Positions 1 to 4,499 of a stretch of DNA of 6,691 bases are shown piece after piece; positions within the stretch are counted from its first letter, which is position 1; each line of letters begins with the position of its first letter. The translations under genes and the position numbers were made by a program. Source of the DNA: an uncultured Cryomorphaceae bacterium (GTDB lineage Bacteria; Bacteroidota; Bacteroidia; Flavobacteriales; Schleiferiaceae); contig CALCFH010000259.1 of NCBI GenBank assembly GCA_937900215.1, positions 1 to 6,691 of the forward strand, given 5' to 3'. Below the pieces are notes generated by a model. It did not search any database. It was not told the DNA's origin and saw only the letters and a list, made by a program, of their open reading frames with translations.

Positions 1-45
1 TATTTTTATCCAGCACGAAAAAGCTTCCGACCAAAGGGAGGATTC

Positions 46-105
46 GTTCAACAACACCTATACGCAATGCCCTGCGGGACACTGCGCATAGCCAAAACGT
101 TGCCA
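46..105 (+). repeat. attC-like recombination site (left)
   Basis: This segment begins GTTCAAC (46-52) and ends GTTGCCA (99-105), resembling the outer R boxes of an integron attC site, whose consensus is RYYYAAC and GTTRRRY. Between them 58-72 pairs with 77-91: CTAT with ATAG, CGCA with TGCG, TG with CA and CC with GG, interrupted by three A/C mismatches, with a TGCG loop. Like the right-hand site it opens with CAACAAC and has unequal single-stranded spacers on the two sides of the stem. It would be the attC of a preceding cassette whose gene lies left of the window. The R boxes match the consensus only partly, and no integrase is visible, so this is a structural inference. Confidence 0.55.
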
Positions 106-1226
106 CCAATTTGAATGAAACTGAAAAATCCAATATTCACATTTAGTATTTTAGTCTTTCTGTTTGGACTATTTATCTTCTTCTTCATTTATGGATTTTG
201 GGGAATTGGGGCGATACTTTGGCTCTATGGAGTCTATGCTATTCTGGTTTTAGTCAGCTTTCTTCTTAGAAGAAAATTTAAAATCGCAAAAAGAGAACTC
301 ATTGAATGGTCTTTGATAGTAATCTATGTATTATCTCATACACTGTATTATTTGAATTGGGACGTTGGAAGCGAGATATACTTCGGCAACAATGAAAAAC
401 CTTTCGTTGGACAAAATCAAAATTTTGTAATTGTTTTTGGAATTGAAAATAAACCGGAATTAGAAAACAACTATTTCACAAATAATGAAATCCATATCCC
501 AAAAAGTGGAGTTTTACTAACCTCTTCGAAAAAGACAGACTTTAAACAGAGATACAGATTTCCTGTGACCGGAACAGGTGAAAAATTTACAACAACCTAC
601 TACGAAAGATTCAATTGTTACGGAAAGGATAATTTTAAATTTGATTATGTAGTAGGAGCTATAAACGATAAAGGAGAGGTTGATTATAAGTTTCGAGATT
701 CAATTGCCGACATTATTTGTAACAAGTTCAATAAGAGAGATTTAAAGAATTCTCTACCGTTAGGATATGAAAGAGGAACTTATCTTGACCAGAAAGAGAT
801 TTTTATAAACAATGCCAATATGACCAAATTGCCAAACGGGCTTTTTGAACTAAAAAATATTGAGTATTTAAATATTCATTCGAATAGACTTGGCAAAATT
901 CCAAAATCAATTTTACAATTCCCAAAATTGAAAAGGTTAACAATTGGATTTAATGAAATAAAGACTATTCCAAATTGGATTGCAACAATTGACAGCCTCG
1001 AAAGCCTTGCTGTTAATGGAAATGAATTAACGGAATTACCTGATACACTTATGACCTTACCAAAACTTGCTTATCTGTTGATAAGAGAAAATAGGTTTGA
1101 TAAGTCAAAAATTAAAGAGATAATAAGACCATATGAGAACAAAGGAATAACAGTTCAATATGAATAAAAACTGGTGGCAACAACTAAGGTTTCGTTCGGC
1201 CCGTAGGGCCTAGAATGAAACCGCTG
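100..1226 (+). mobile_element. Probable integron gene cassette carrying an LRR protein gene
   Basis: The unit has the layout of an integron cassette: a short leader of 15 bases, one gene, and an attC-like hairpin at the 3' end. In a real cassette the bases at the start (the TTRRRY part) must complement the R'' box of its own attC, because the two meet when the cassette is circular. Here GTTGCCACCA (99-108) and TGGTGGCAAC (1172-1181) are complementary over 10 bases. The gene is much more AT-rich than its neighbours: 16 of 60 and 13 of 60 G+C in the lines at 121 and 841, against 31 of 60 at 5101. No intI gene or attI site is present. A terminal-inverted-repeat element is the alternative, but there is no transposase and no visible target duplication. 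Confidence 0.6.
115..1167 (+). CDS. Membrane-anchored leucine-rich-repeat protein
   Basis: This 350-residue protein has three hydrophobic helices at about residues 7-27, 29-51 and 62-80. The second and third are separated by the basic stretch RRKFKIAKR, so by the positive-inside rule the rest of the chain faces the periplasm. Residues 82-215 form a domain I do not recognise. Residues 226-327 contain about four leucine-rich repeats of the bacterial type, seen as recurring N-x-L-x-x-(L/I)-P units (NMTKLP, NRLGKIP, NEIKTIP, NELTELP) about 23 residues apart. Such repeats usually bind proteins, but the partner is unknown. The ATG at 115 lies 15 bases inside the cassette boundary. No promoter is evident, so it may depend on readthrough from upstream, as many integron cassettes do. 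Its low G+C points to transfer. Confidence 0.88.
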   Translation: MKLKNPIFTFSILVFLFGLFIFFFIYGFWGIGAILWLYGVYAILVLVSFLLRRKFKIAKRELIEWSLIVIYVLSHTLYYLNWDVGSEIYFGNNEKPFVGQNQNFVIVFGIENKPELENNYFTNNEIHIPKSGVLLTSSKKTDFKQRYRFPVTGTGEKFTTTYYERFNCYGKDNFKFDYVVGAINDKGEVDYKFRDSIADIICNKFNKRDLKNSLPLGYERGTYLDQKEIFINNANMTKLPNGLFELKNIEYLNIHSNRLGKIPKSILQFPKLKRLTIGFNEIKTIPNWIATIDSLESLAVNGNELTELPDTLMTLPKLAYLLIRENRFDKSKIKEIIRPYENKGITVQYE

Positions 1227-1232
1227 TTGCAC
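1172..1232 (+). repeat. attC-like recombination site (right)
   Basis: The site opens with TGGTGGCAAC and closes with GTTGCAC (1226-1232). The inner arms are GGTTTC (1188-1193) with GAAACC (1217-1222), TTC with GAA, and GGCCC (1198-1202) with GGGCC (1206-1210), closed by a GTA loop. Two bases (TA, 1211-1212) bulge on one side only, and the spacers are AACTAA on the left and GCT on the right. Asymmetric bulges and spacers are typical of attC, where they select the strand that is recombined. When the LRR cassette is joined end to end, the outer stem becomes a perfect 10-base pair. A plain terminator is less likely because no T-run follows. Confidence 0.62.
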
Positions 1233-1349
1233 GGAACCGGGCTTGAAGTATGCAGTGCAGCGCTATGGGGAAAGCGTTTTAGCCTTTCTGGCTAAACGGA
1301 GGAATGGCCCTTGAATGTGGAAGGGAAGGTTCTAAAATGAGGATACGAT
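1233..1349 (+). ncRNA. Candidate structured RNA (no family recognised)
   Basis: Several nested pairings can be drawn by eye: GAACC (1234-1238) with GGTTC (1328-1332), GGGC (1239-1242) with GCCC (1307-1310), CGCT (1261-1264) with AGCG (1273-1276), and GTTTTAGCC (1276-1284) with GGCTAAAC (1290-1297) around a TTTCT loop. A terminator-like hairpin follows directly, which fits a short transcript. No open reading frame of note covers it on the plus strand. It does not carry the signature sequences I know for RNase P RNA, tmRNA or the SRP RNA. The pairings are short and could be chance, or the stretch could be a repeat or decayed DNA next to the cassette array. Confidence 0.27.
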
Positions 1350-1372
1350 GGGCAGCTAGGCTGTCCTTTTTT
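1350..1372 (+). terminator. Rho-independent terminator
   Basis: GGGCAGC (1350-1356) and GCTGTCC (1360-1366) pair with one G-T wobble around a TAG loop, and six T residues follow directly. It would end plus-strand transcripts coming from the LRR cassette or from the possible structured RNA just upstream. Confidence 0.6.
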
Positions 1373-1680
1373 ATGCCTTATGATTGCCAAATGCGATGTT
1401 TTAGTCTGTTTTGATGGGTTGATCCTTCTCAATAGGCATGGCTTCGCGCTGTGGGTCTTGCGCCTACTTTTTTATACTCTGATTTTCAAATACTTCGATA
1501 CCTCTTAAGAACAGCGGCGGCCCTCTTTTCCGCCTCATTTTTCAACTACAACATTCCACATTGTTTCAAACAACCACCTATTCGTAGCATCTCAGTTCAG
1601 TTGTGGACTTGAGAGGAAATGAAAAAAATGAAAAGGGCGTTTTGCGGGGGGTGGCATTGTAGACATTTTAAAACTCACAA
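1373..1680. other. Intergenic stretch without a recognisable gene
   Basis: I found no convincing coding sequence on either strand of these 308 bases. There is a short GC hairpin, GGCGG (1516-1520) with CCGCC (1530-1534), followed by a T-rich run, and a possible 32-codon frame from 1619 that runs into the hairpin at 1682 and looks like chance. The stretch may be remains of earlier insertions. Confidence 0.5.
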
Positions 1681-1681
1681 A

Positions 1682-1715
1682 AAATATCACAAGATCCGAA
1701 ACTCTTGTGATATTT
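1682..1715 (-). terminator. Rho-independent terminator (minus strand)
   Basis: A perfect 12-base inverted repeat, AAATATCACAAG (1682-1693) and CTTGTGATATTT (1704-1715), encloses a 10-base loop. Read on the minus strand, the stem runs into an unbroken run of six T. It lies just downstream of the dehydrogenase relic and would end transcripts coming from the SnoaL gene side. On the plus strand the T-run is short, so termination there would be weaker. Confidence 0.68.
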
Positions 1716-1736
1716 AAAACAAAGAAATGCTTGCCA

Positions 1737-1963
1737 TCAGGTAGAAGTGCCGCCAAAGACCTTCTCTAAGCGTATTTCTTTTAGATCTCTATCTTGAATA
1801 ACTTGAGTTCGTTCATTTTATCAAGGCCTCAAGTAATTCCAACAAGCGTTCGAGTTGGATGCTTTCCAAAAGGCAATTCTGTCAACTTCAAATAAGCATA
1901 CACTGCCCATTGTGGGTCTGGAGCCTCTTCGCTTTGCAGCATTTGAGCAGAATTAGTCGCGAT
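1737..1963 (-). pseudogene. Short-chain dehydrogenase (SDR) C-terminal remnant
   Basis: Reading the minus strand from 1963 gives 44 residues containing DPQWAVYAYLKLTELPFGKH and then PTRTLVGIT. I recognise this as the C-terminal region of NAD(P)-dependent short-chain dehydrogenases of the type ending in a GKRPxRTVVG-like segment. The frame stops at TGA (1829-1831), where a tryptophan codon would fit, then continues as GLDKMNELK. A frameshift near 1800 then leads to IQDRDLKEIRLEKVFGGTST and a stop at 1737-1739, matching the usual tail. In-frame TAG at 1964-1966 cuts it off upstream, and the roughly 200 N-terminal residues with the Rossmann fold and catalytic Tyr-Lys are missing. The terminator at 1682-1715 sits where the original gene would have needed it. 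It probably belonged to an operon with the SnoaL gene. The assignment is from memory of the family. Confidence 0.55.
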
Positions 1964-1991
1964 CTAGCAGAGCACTTTATTGAACACTCCT

Positions 1992-2015
1992 AGTACTGCT
2001 GCAAATAGCAGTATT
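1992..2015 (-). promoter_or_regulatory. Hairpin directly after the SnoaL stop codon
   Basis: AGTACTGCT (1992-2000) and AGCAGTATT (2007-2015) pair with one wobble around GCAAAT. It begins two bases after the SnoaL stop on the minus strand. There is no T-run after it, so it is more likely an mRNA-stabilising or weak processing hairpin than a full terminator. Confidence 0.35.
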
Positions 2016-2017
2016 CG

Positions 2018-2902
2018 CTAAAACCCAAACATTCCATTGCTGTGAGCCAAACCTTCGGTAGGGATTTCTTGGATGATATCCCAATGCTCTACGATCTTAC
2101 CCGCTTTCATTCGGAACAAATCGTAAAAGACCTGCGACTTCCCACTCCATTCTCCCTCGCTCACCGTGAGCACAAAATTTCCTTCGCCAAGAACTTTATG
2201 AATTTTAGTGTATTTGAACATATTATTTTGGGAAGTGAGGTACTCAACCGCTTCTACTATTCCGCTCAATCCATCTTTTATTCCAGGGTTGTGCTGGTCA
2301 TACTGCTCCGCACTGATGTATTCTGAAATTTTACTGGGATTTTTACCCATCAACACATCTTCTATCAGGGCTATGGCCAATGCCTTATTTGCCTCTGTTT
2401 TATCTAGATCTTCTACCGCAGTTGGACCATCGGTTTGTGATCTTCCACTGGCTGTTTCTTTTACAAGGACCGTCATGGCATCCCAATGCTCAGCTACTTT
2501 GCCGTTTTCATCTACACGAATGATATCGAAGGCGACCATTTCATCCGCTCCAAAAGGAGCCGCATTTTTCCAGATGTTGTGCATAAATACGTAGTTGCCG
2601 TCTTGGAACATTCTCACGTTTTCCGCATACGTTCCATGTTCTTTTAAGACAGGCAAGAGTTGGATAAAAGGTTCCAATCCCGTTGGTACAAAGGGGTTGT
2701 GTTGAATGTAATCTACATTGGCAAATTTGCGCATTGTTTCTGCGTCTTGCGTAGCAACAGCACCCAAGAAAGTGCCTACGATTTCTTTGTTAGTCATTGT
2801 TTCTGTTTTAGATGAATTCACATCCGTTGTTGATTCTGTTTGAGCAGTGCTGCAGGAAACTATAATTCCTGACAACACCAACGCGCCGATTCCTTTTCTC
2901 AT
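2018..2902 (-). CDS. Lipoprotein with two SnoaL-like (NTF2-fold) domains
   Basis: This 294-residue protein begins MRKGIGALVLSGIIVSC. That is a lipoprotein signal peptide with lipobox IVSC and lipidated Cys17, so it is probably anchored in a membrane facing the periplasm or surface. A Ser/Thr-rich linker leads to two SnoaL-like domains, at about 39-146 and 171-280. Both carry the same landmarks: Y-x-QHNP (65-70 and 201-206) and G-K-(V/I)-x-EHWD (134-141 and 268-275). They therefore arose by internal duplication, since usual relatives have one such domain of about 110-150 residues. SnoaL-like proteins include polyketide cyclases and many uncharacterised enzymes, and the substrate here cannot be told. 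The ATG at 2902 is chosen because it starts the signal peptide; the frame is open further upstream, but only antisense to the regulator gene. It is divergent from the HxlR regulator, which probably controls it. Confidence 0.9.
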   Translation of the reverse strand: MRKGIGALVLSGIIVSCSTAQTESTTDVNSSKTETMTNKEIVGTFLGAVATQDAETMRKFANVDYIQHNPFVPTGLEPFIQLLPVLKEHGTYAENVRMFQDGNYVFMHNIWKNAAPFGADEMVAFDIIRVDENGKVAEHWDAMTVLVKETASGRSQTDGPTAVEDLDKTEANKALAIALIEDVLMGKNPSKISEYISAEQYDQHNPGIKDGLSGIVEAVEYLTSQNNMFKYTKIHKVLGEGNFVLTVSEGEWSGKSQVFYDLFRMKAGKIVEHWDIIQEIPTEGLAHSNGMFGF

Positions 2903-2906
2903 TGAT

Positions 2907-2937
2907 TTTGCTATTTGATGAGTACTTATTACTTTTG
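2907..2937 (+). promoter_or_regulatory. Bacteroidetes-type promoter for the HxlR gene
   Basis: TTTG (2907-2910) is separated by 19 bases from TACTTTTG (2930-2937), an exact match to the Bacteroidetes -7 box TAnnTTTG. Transcription would start near 2944, giving a leader of roughly 75 bases before the ATG at 3021. The promoter lies next to the repeated motif at 2941-3000, well placed for repression by the regulator itself. Confidence 0.5.
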
Positions 2938-2940
2938 TTT

Positions 2941-3000
2941 CGCAAGCATAACTTTCAATACGCAAGCAATAATGGAAATAAATTTCATTTTGCAAGTAAT
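2941..3000. promoter_or_regulatory. Repeated motif, possible HxlR operator
   Basis: Three direct copies of a short motif occur between the divergent genes: CGCAAGCATAA at 2941, CGCAAGCAATAAT at 2961 and TGCAAGTAATACT at 2991. They start 20 and 30 bases apart, whole multiples of about ten, so the copies would lie on one face of the helix. A small dyad, GAAAT-AA-ATTTC (2975-2986), lies between the last two. The set covers the predicted start of the HxlR transcript and the upstream side of the SnoaL gene, as expected of a shared operator. Binding is inferred from position only. Confidence 0.4.
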
Positions 3001-3020
3001 ACTGATTAAAGAACCAATCC

Positions 3021-3449
3021 ATGCCACAGGGTTTCAGATGTAATTGTCCGTTCACTTCAGCACTAGATGTTGTAGGCGACAAGTGGATATTGGTTATCGT
3101 AAAGCAAATGCTTATTGAAGGCAAAGAAACTTTTAAAGACTTTACCGAAAGTGAAGAAGCTATTGCTACCAACATTCTTTCAGCCAAACTCAAACTTTTG
3201 GAAGAGGTGGGTATCATTAGTAAAACCAAGCGTCTGGATAATAAAAAGGAAAACCTCTATCTTTTAACAGACAAGGGATTGGCATTGGCTCCCGTACTTG
3301 TAGAGCTGGCATTCTGGAGCGATGGCAATCTTAGAGACATCCATCCCACCATTGTAAATGGAGAGTCTATGGAATTATTGCGGAATAATAAAGCAGCTTT
3401 TGCGAACGAGTTGGTAAAGAAATACAGGGGAAAAATGGTGTACCACTAA
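3021..3449 (+). CDS. HxlR-family transcriptional regulator
   Basis: This 142-residue protein is a full-length winged helix-turn-helix regulator of the HxlR (MarR-like) family. The family signature opens with CPFTSALDVVGDKWILVIVK at 9-28. The probable recognition helix region follows (EAIATNILSAKLKLLEEVGI, 46-65), then a wing with basic residues (67-86). Cys7 and Cys9 lie in the N-terminal position where HxlR members such as YodB carry redox- or quinone-sensing cysteines. A sensing role is therefore plausible but not shown. It probably binds as a dimer to the shared spacer at 2903-3020, controlling itself and the divergent SnoaL lipoprotein, a common HxlR arrangement. The ATG at 3021 fits the family's usual short N-terminus before the Cys-Pro. 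Confidence 0.94.
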   Translation: MPQGFRCNCPFTSALDVVGDKWILVIVKQMLIEGKETFKDFTESEEAIATNILSAKLKLLEEVGIISKTKRLDNKKENLYLLTDKGLALAPVLVELAFWSDGNLRDIHPTIVNGESMELLRNNKAAFANELVKKYRGKMVYH

Positions 3450-3599
3450 GATTTCGAAAGGCCCTCTGTGATTTGAGTCTTGCAGTGAGTACATTGGCCG
3501 TTCCTATTGGGCTCTACTGTTCGTGGCTCCACTGCGGGCGGCACCCACTGCTCGGGCATCTGAGTGCACGTGGCTGCTTTTTTCACGGATTGTAACTGC
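3450..3599. other. Intergenic segment with short GC-rich repeats
   Basis: No gene is recognisable here. A local GC-rich patch holds an imperfect direct repeat, CCACTGCGGGC (3529-3539) and CCACTGCTCGGGC (3546-3558). A TTTTTT run at 3577-3582 is preceded only by a weak imperfect hairpin around GTGCAC, so a terminator for the HxlR gene is possible but poor. Confidence 0.4.
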
Positions 3600-3860
3600 G
3601 GTATCTTGAACTACTTTCTGATGGGCAGTCCTCTTTGGGCAAACTTTCGGACAAGTGGTAAAGAAGAAGTCAGCTATGTAAAGGGAGCCCTGGACATTCT
3701 CTTGACTAATCGAATCTCCTTCTTGATTGAGTCAATCAAAGTCTGGAATTCTATGAAAATTCTGCGGAATCTACTGAGCAGTCTTAAACCAAGTTGGAGT
3801 ATAGGATGGGTCTGAATAATAGGGTAAAAGATTCTTTCCTTCGCCAATCCTCGCAGTCAT
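3600..3860 (-). pseudogene. SCO1/SenC copper-chaperone remnant
   Basis: One minus-strand frame, read through two stops, gives a clear SCO1/SenC N-terminal half. From 3827 it reads LPYYSDPSYTPTWFKTAQ, stop TAG (3771-3773), then FHRIPDFD, stop TGA (3732-3734), then LNQEGDSISQENVQGSLYIA and DFFFTTCPKVCPK. This contains the thioredoxin-like core and the copper-binding CPKVC motif (CxxxC). After KVVQD near 3603 the similarity ends, so the C-terminal half with the third copper ligand (His) is gone. Upstream, MTARIGEGKN (from 3860) can be read, but no signal peptide or lipobox is in frame. SCO proteins deliver copper to cytochrome oxidase; this copy cannot be functional. All pieces share one frame, so decay is by stop mutations and truncation. 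Confidence 0.8.
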
Positions 3861-3964
3861 TGGGCGAGTAGGTTGCGCAGGATGTATTCAAATTTGATGG
3901 TTTGTCTGAATACTTAGAGGTTATCCCTTCTTGATTCCCTCGTTGAAGGAGAAAAAAAATCAGT

Positions 3965-4468
3965 TTATCTCTCGCTCGGCAGTAGGGGCGAAAAAACTTC
4001 ATTGCTGAGATTGAGATCCCTATCGGCTATGCGGAAGGAGAAGGCCACTGAATCGCTGAGCGATTGAGTTACGTCTAGATCGTACTCTATGGTTCCTTCT
4101 AAAATTTTGTTTTGTCCGGTGGGAGTAAGATTGGGCAATCGGGTGCTGTAGGGCTGAAGGGTAATGATTTCAACCAGAGAGTCGGCCTGCTTTTCGAAAT
4201 AGCGCACCCACAGATTATAGTAAAAAGCCGAAGAGGTATCGAAAGGCGGACTGGTTTGATTTTCTTCTAGGCCAATGTTGCCATCGCCATCTTGGAAAAA
4301 CAGTCTTACCCGAATGCGATCTACCGTTCCACTTCCTGGCACTTCTGTACTGATCCACTCGTAATCTGTCCACTCTAACTTAGGCAGATTGGAGATGCTT
4401 TGATCCTTTGTACAGGAGATGCATGCCAAGAGCAGCATAAGAGCCATTACCTTTGTGGAAGAAATCAT
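3965..4468 (-). CDS. Small putative lipoprotein with DGDGN motif
   Basis: This 167-residue protein starts MISSTKVMALMLLLAC, a lipoprotein signal with lipobox LLAC (Cys16); Cys19 is a less likely alternative. Residues 52-66 read RVRLFFQDGDGNIGL. The F-x-DGDG(N/D)IGL pattern is one I know from a family of small uncharacterised Bacteroidetes lipoproteins. The C-terminal ADRDLNLSNEV (148-158) resembles the ending of that same family. The acidic DGDGN loop could bind calcium, but this is not shown. The ATG at 4468 is chosen because it gives the signal peptide; a longer reading to 4558 only adds sequence antisense to the next gene. A good -7 box lies at 4511-4518. An eight-T run follows the stop but has no strong hairpin before it. 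Confidence 0.85.
   Translation of the reverse strand: MISSTKVMALMLLLACISCTKDQSISNLPKLEWTDYEWISTEVPGSGTVDRIRVRLFFQDGDGNIGLEENQTSPPFDTSSAFYYNLWVRYFEKQADSLVEIITLQPYSTRLPNLTPTGQNKILEGTIEYDLDVTQSLSDSVAFSFRIADRDLNLSNEVFSPLLPSER
4448..4455 (+). promoter_or_regulatory. -7 box for the acyl transferase gene
   Basis: TACCTTTG is an exact match to the Bacteroidetes -7 consensus TAnnTTTG. No matching -33 TTTG lies at the usual distance. Transcription would start near 4462, inside the N-terminal codons of the divergent lipoprotein gene. This argues for a translation start at 4473 or 4500, not at the ATG at 4419, which would lie upstream of the promoter. Confidence 0.38.
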
Positions 4469-4499
4469 ATTATTGGAACGCACTGCTTTTCCTTTTGGT

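Noticed and set aside
1..91. Open frames running in from the left edge, one ending at the TAG at 89-91
   Set aside because: More than one frame is open here, the stretch overlaps the attC-like hairpin, and no family could be recognised. It may be the tail of the previous cassette's gene, but the frame cannot be chosen.
99..1181. Terminal inverted repeats of an insertion sequence around the LRR gene
   Set aside because: There is no transposase or flanking direct repeat, and the repeats sit in attC-like hairpins, so a cassette explains them better.
1233..1349. Known RNA such as RNase P RNA, tmRNA or SRP RNA
   Set aside because: The conserved sequences of these RNAs that I can recall are absent.
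1619..1717. 32-codon frame starting ATGAAAAAAATG with a purine-rich run before it
   Set aside because: It runs straight into the terminator-like inverted repeat at 1682-1715 and its product is just a basic short peptide without recognisable features.
2042..2594. Plus-strand frames at 2042-2326 and 2208-2594
   Set aside because: They lie antisense to the well-supported SnoaL lipoprotein gene and their translations resemble nothing known.
2945..2990. A minus-strand promoter for the SnoaL gene (TATGCTTG with TTG upstream)
   Set aside because: The -7 box has a mismatch in the TTTG part and the spacing to TTG is only 16 bases, so it is too weak to annotate.
2903..3229. Upstream extension of the SnoaL reading frame
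   Set aside because: It would run antisense through the HxlR gene and bury the lipoprotein signal peptide in the middle of the protein; the ATG at 2902 is far better.
3564..3815. Plus-strand 83-codon frame
   Set aside because: It is the antisense shadow of the SCO1 relic, whose conserved residues explain the sequence.
3784..4002. Minus-strand 72-codon frame
   Set aside because: It is out of frame with both the SCO1 relic and the lipoprotein gene it overlaps, and has no recognisable content.
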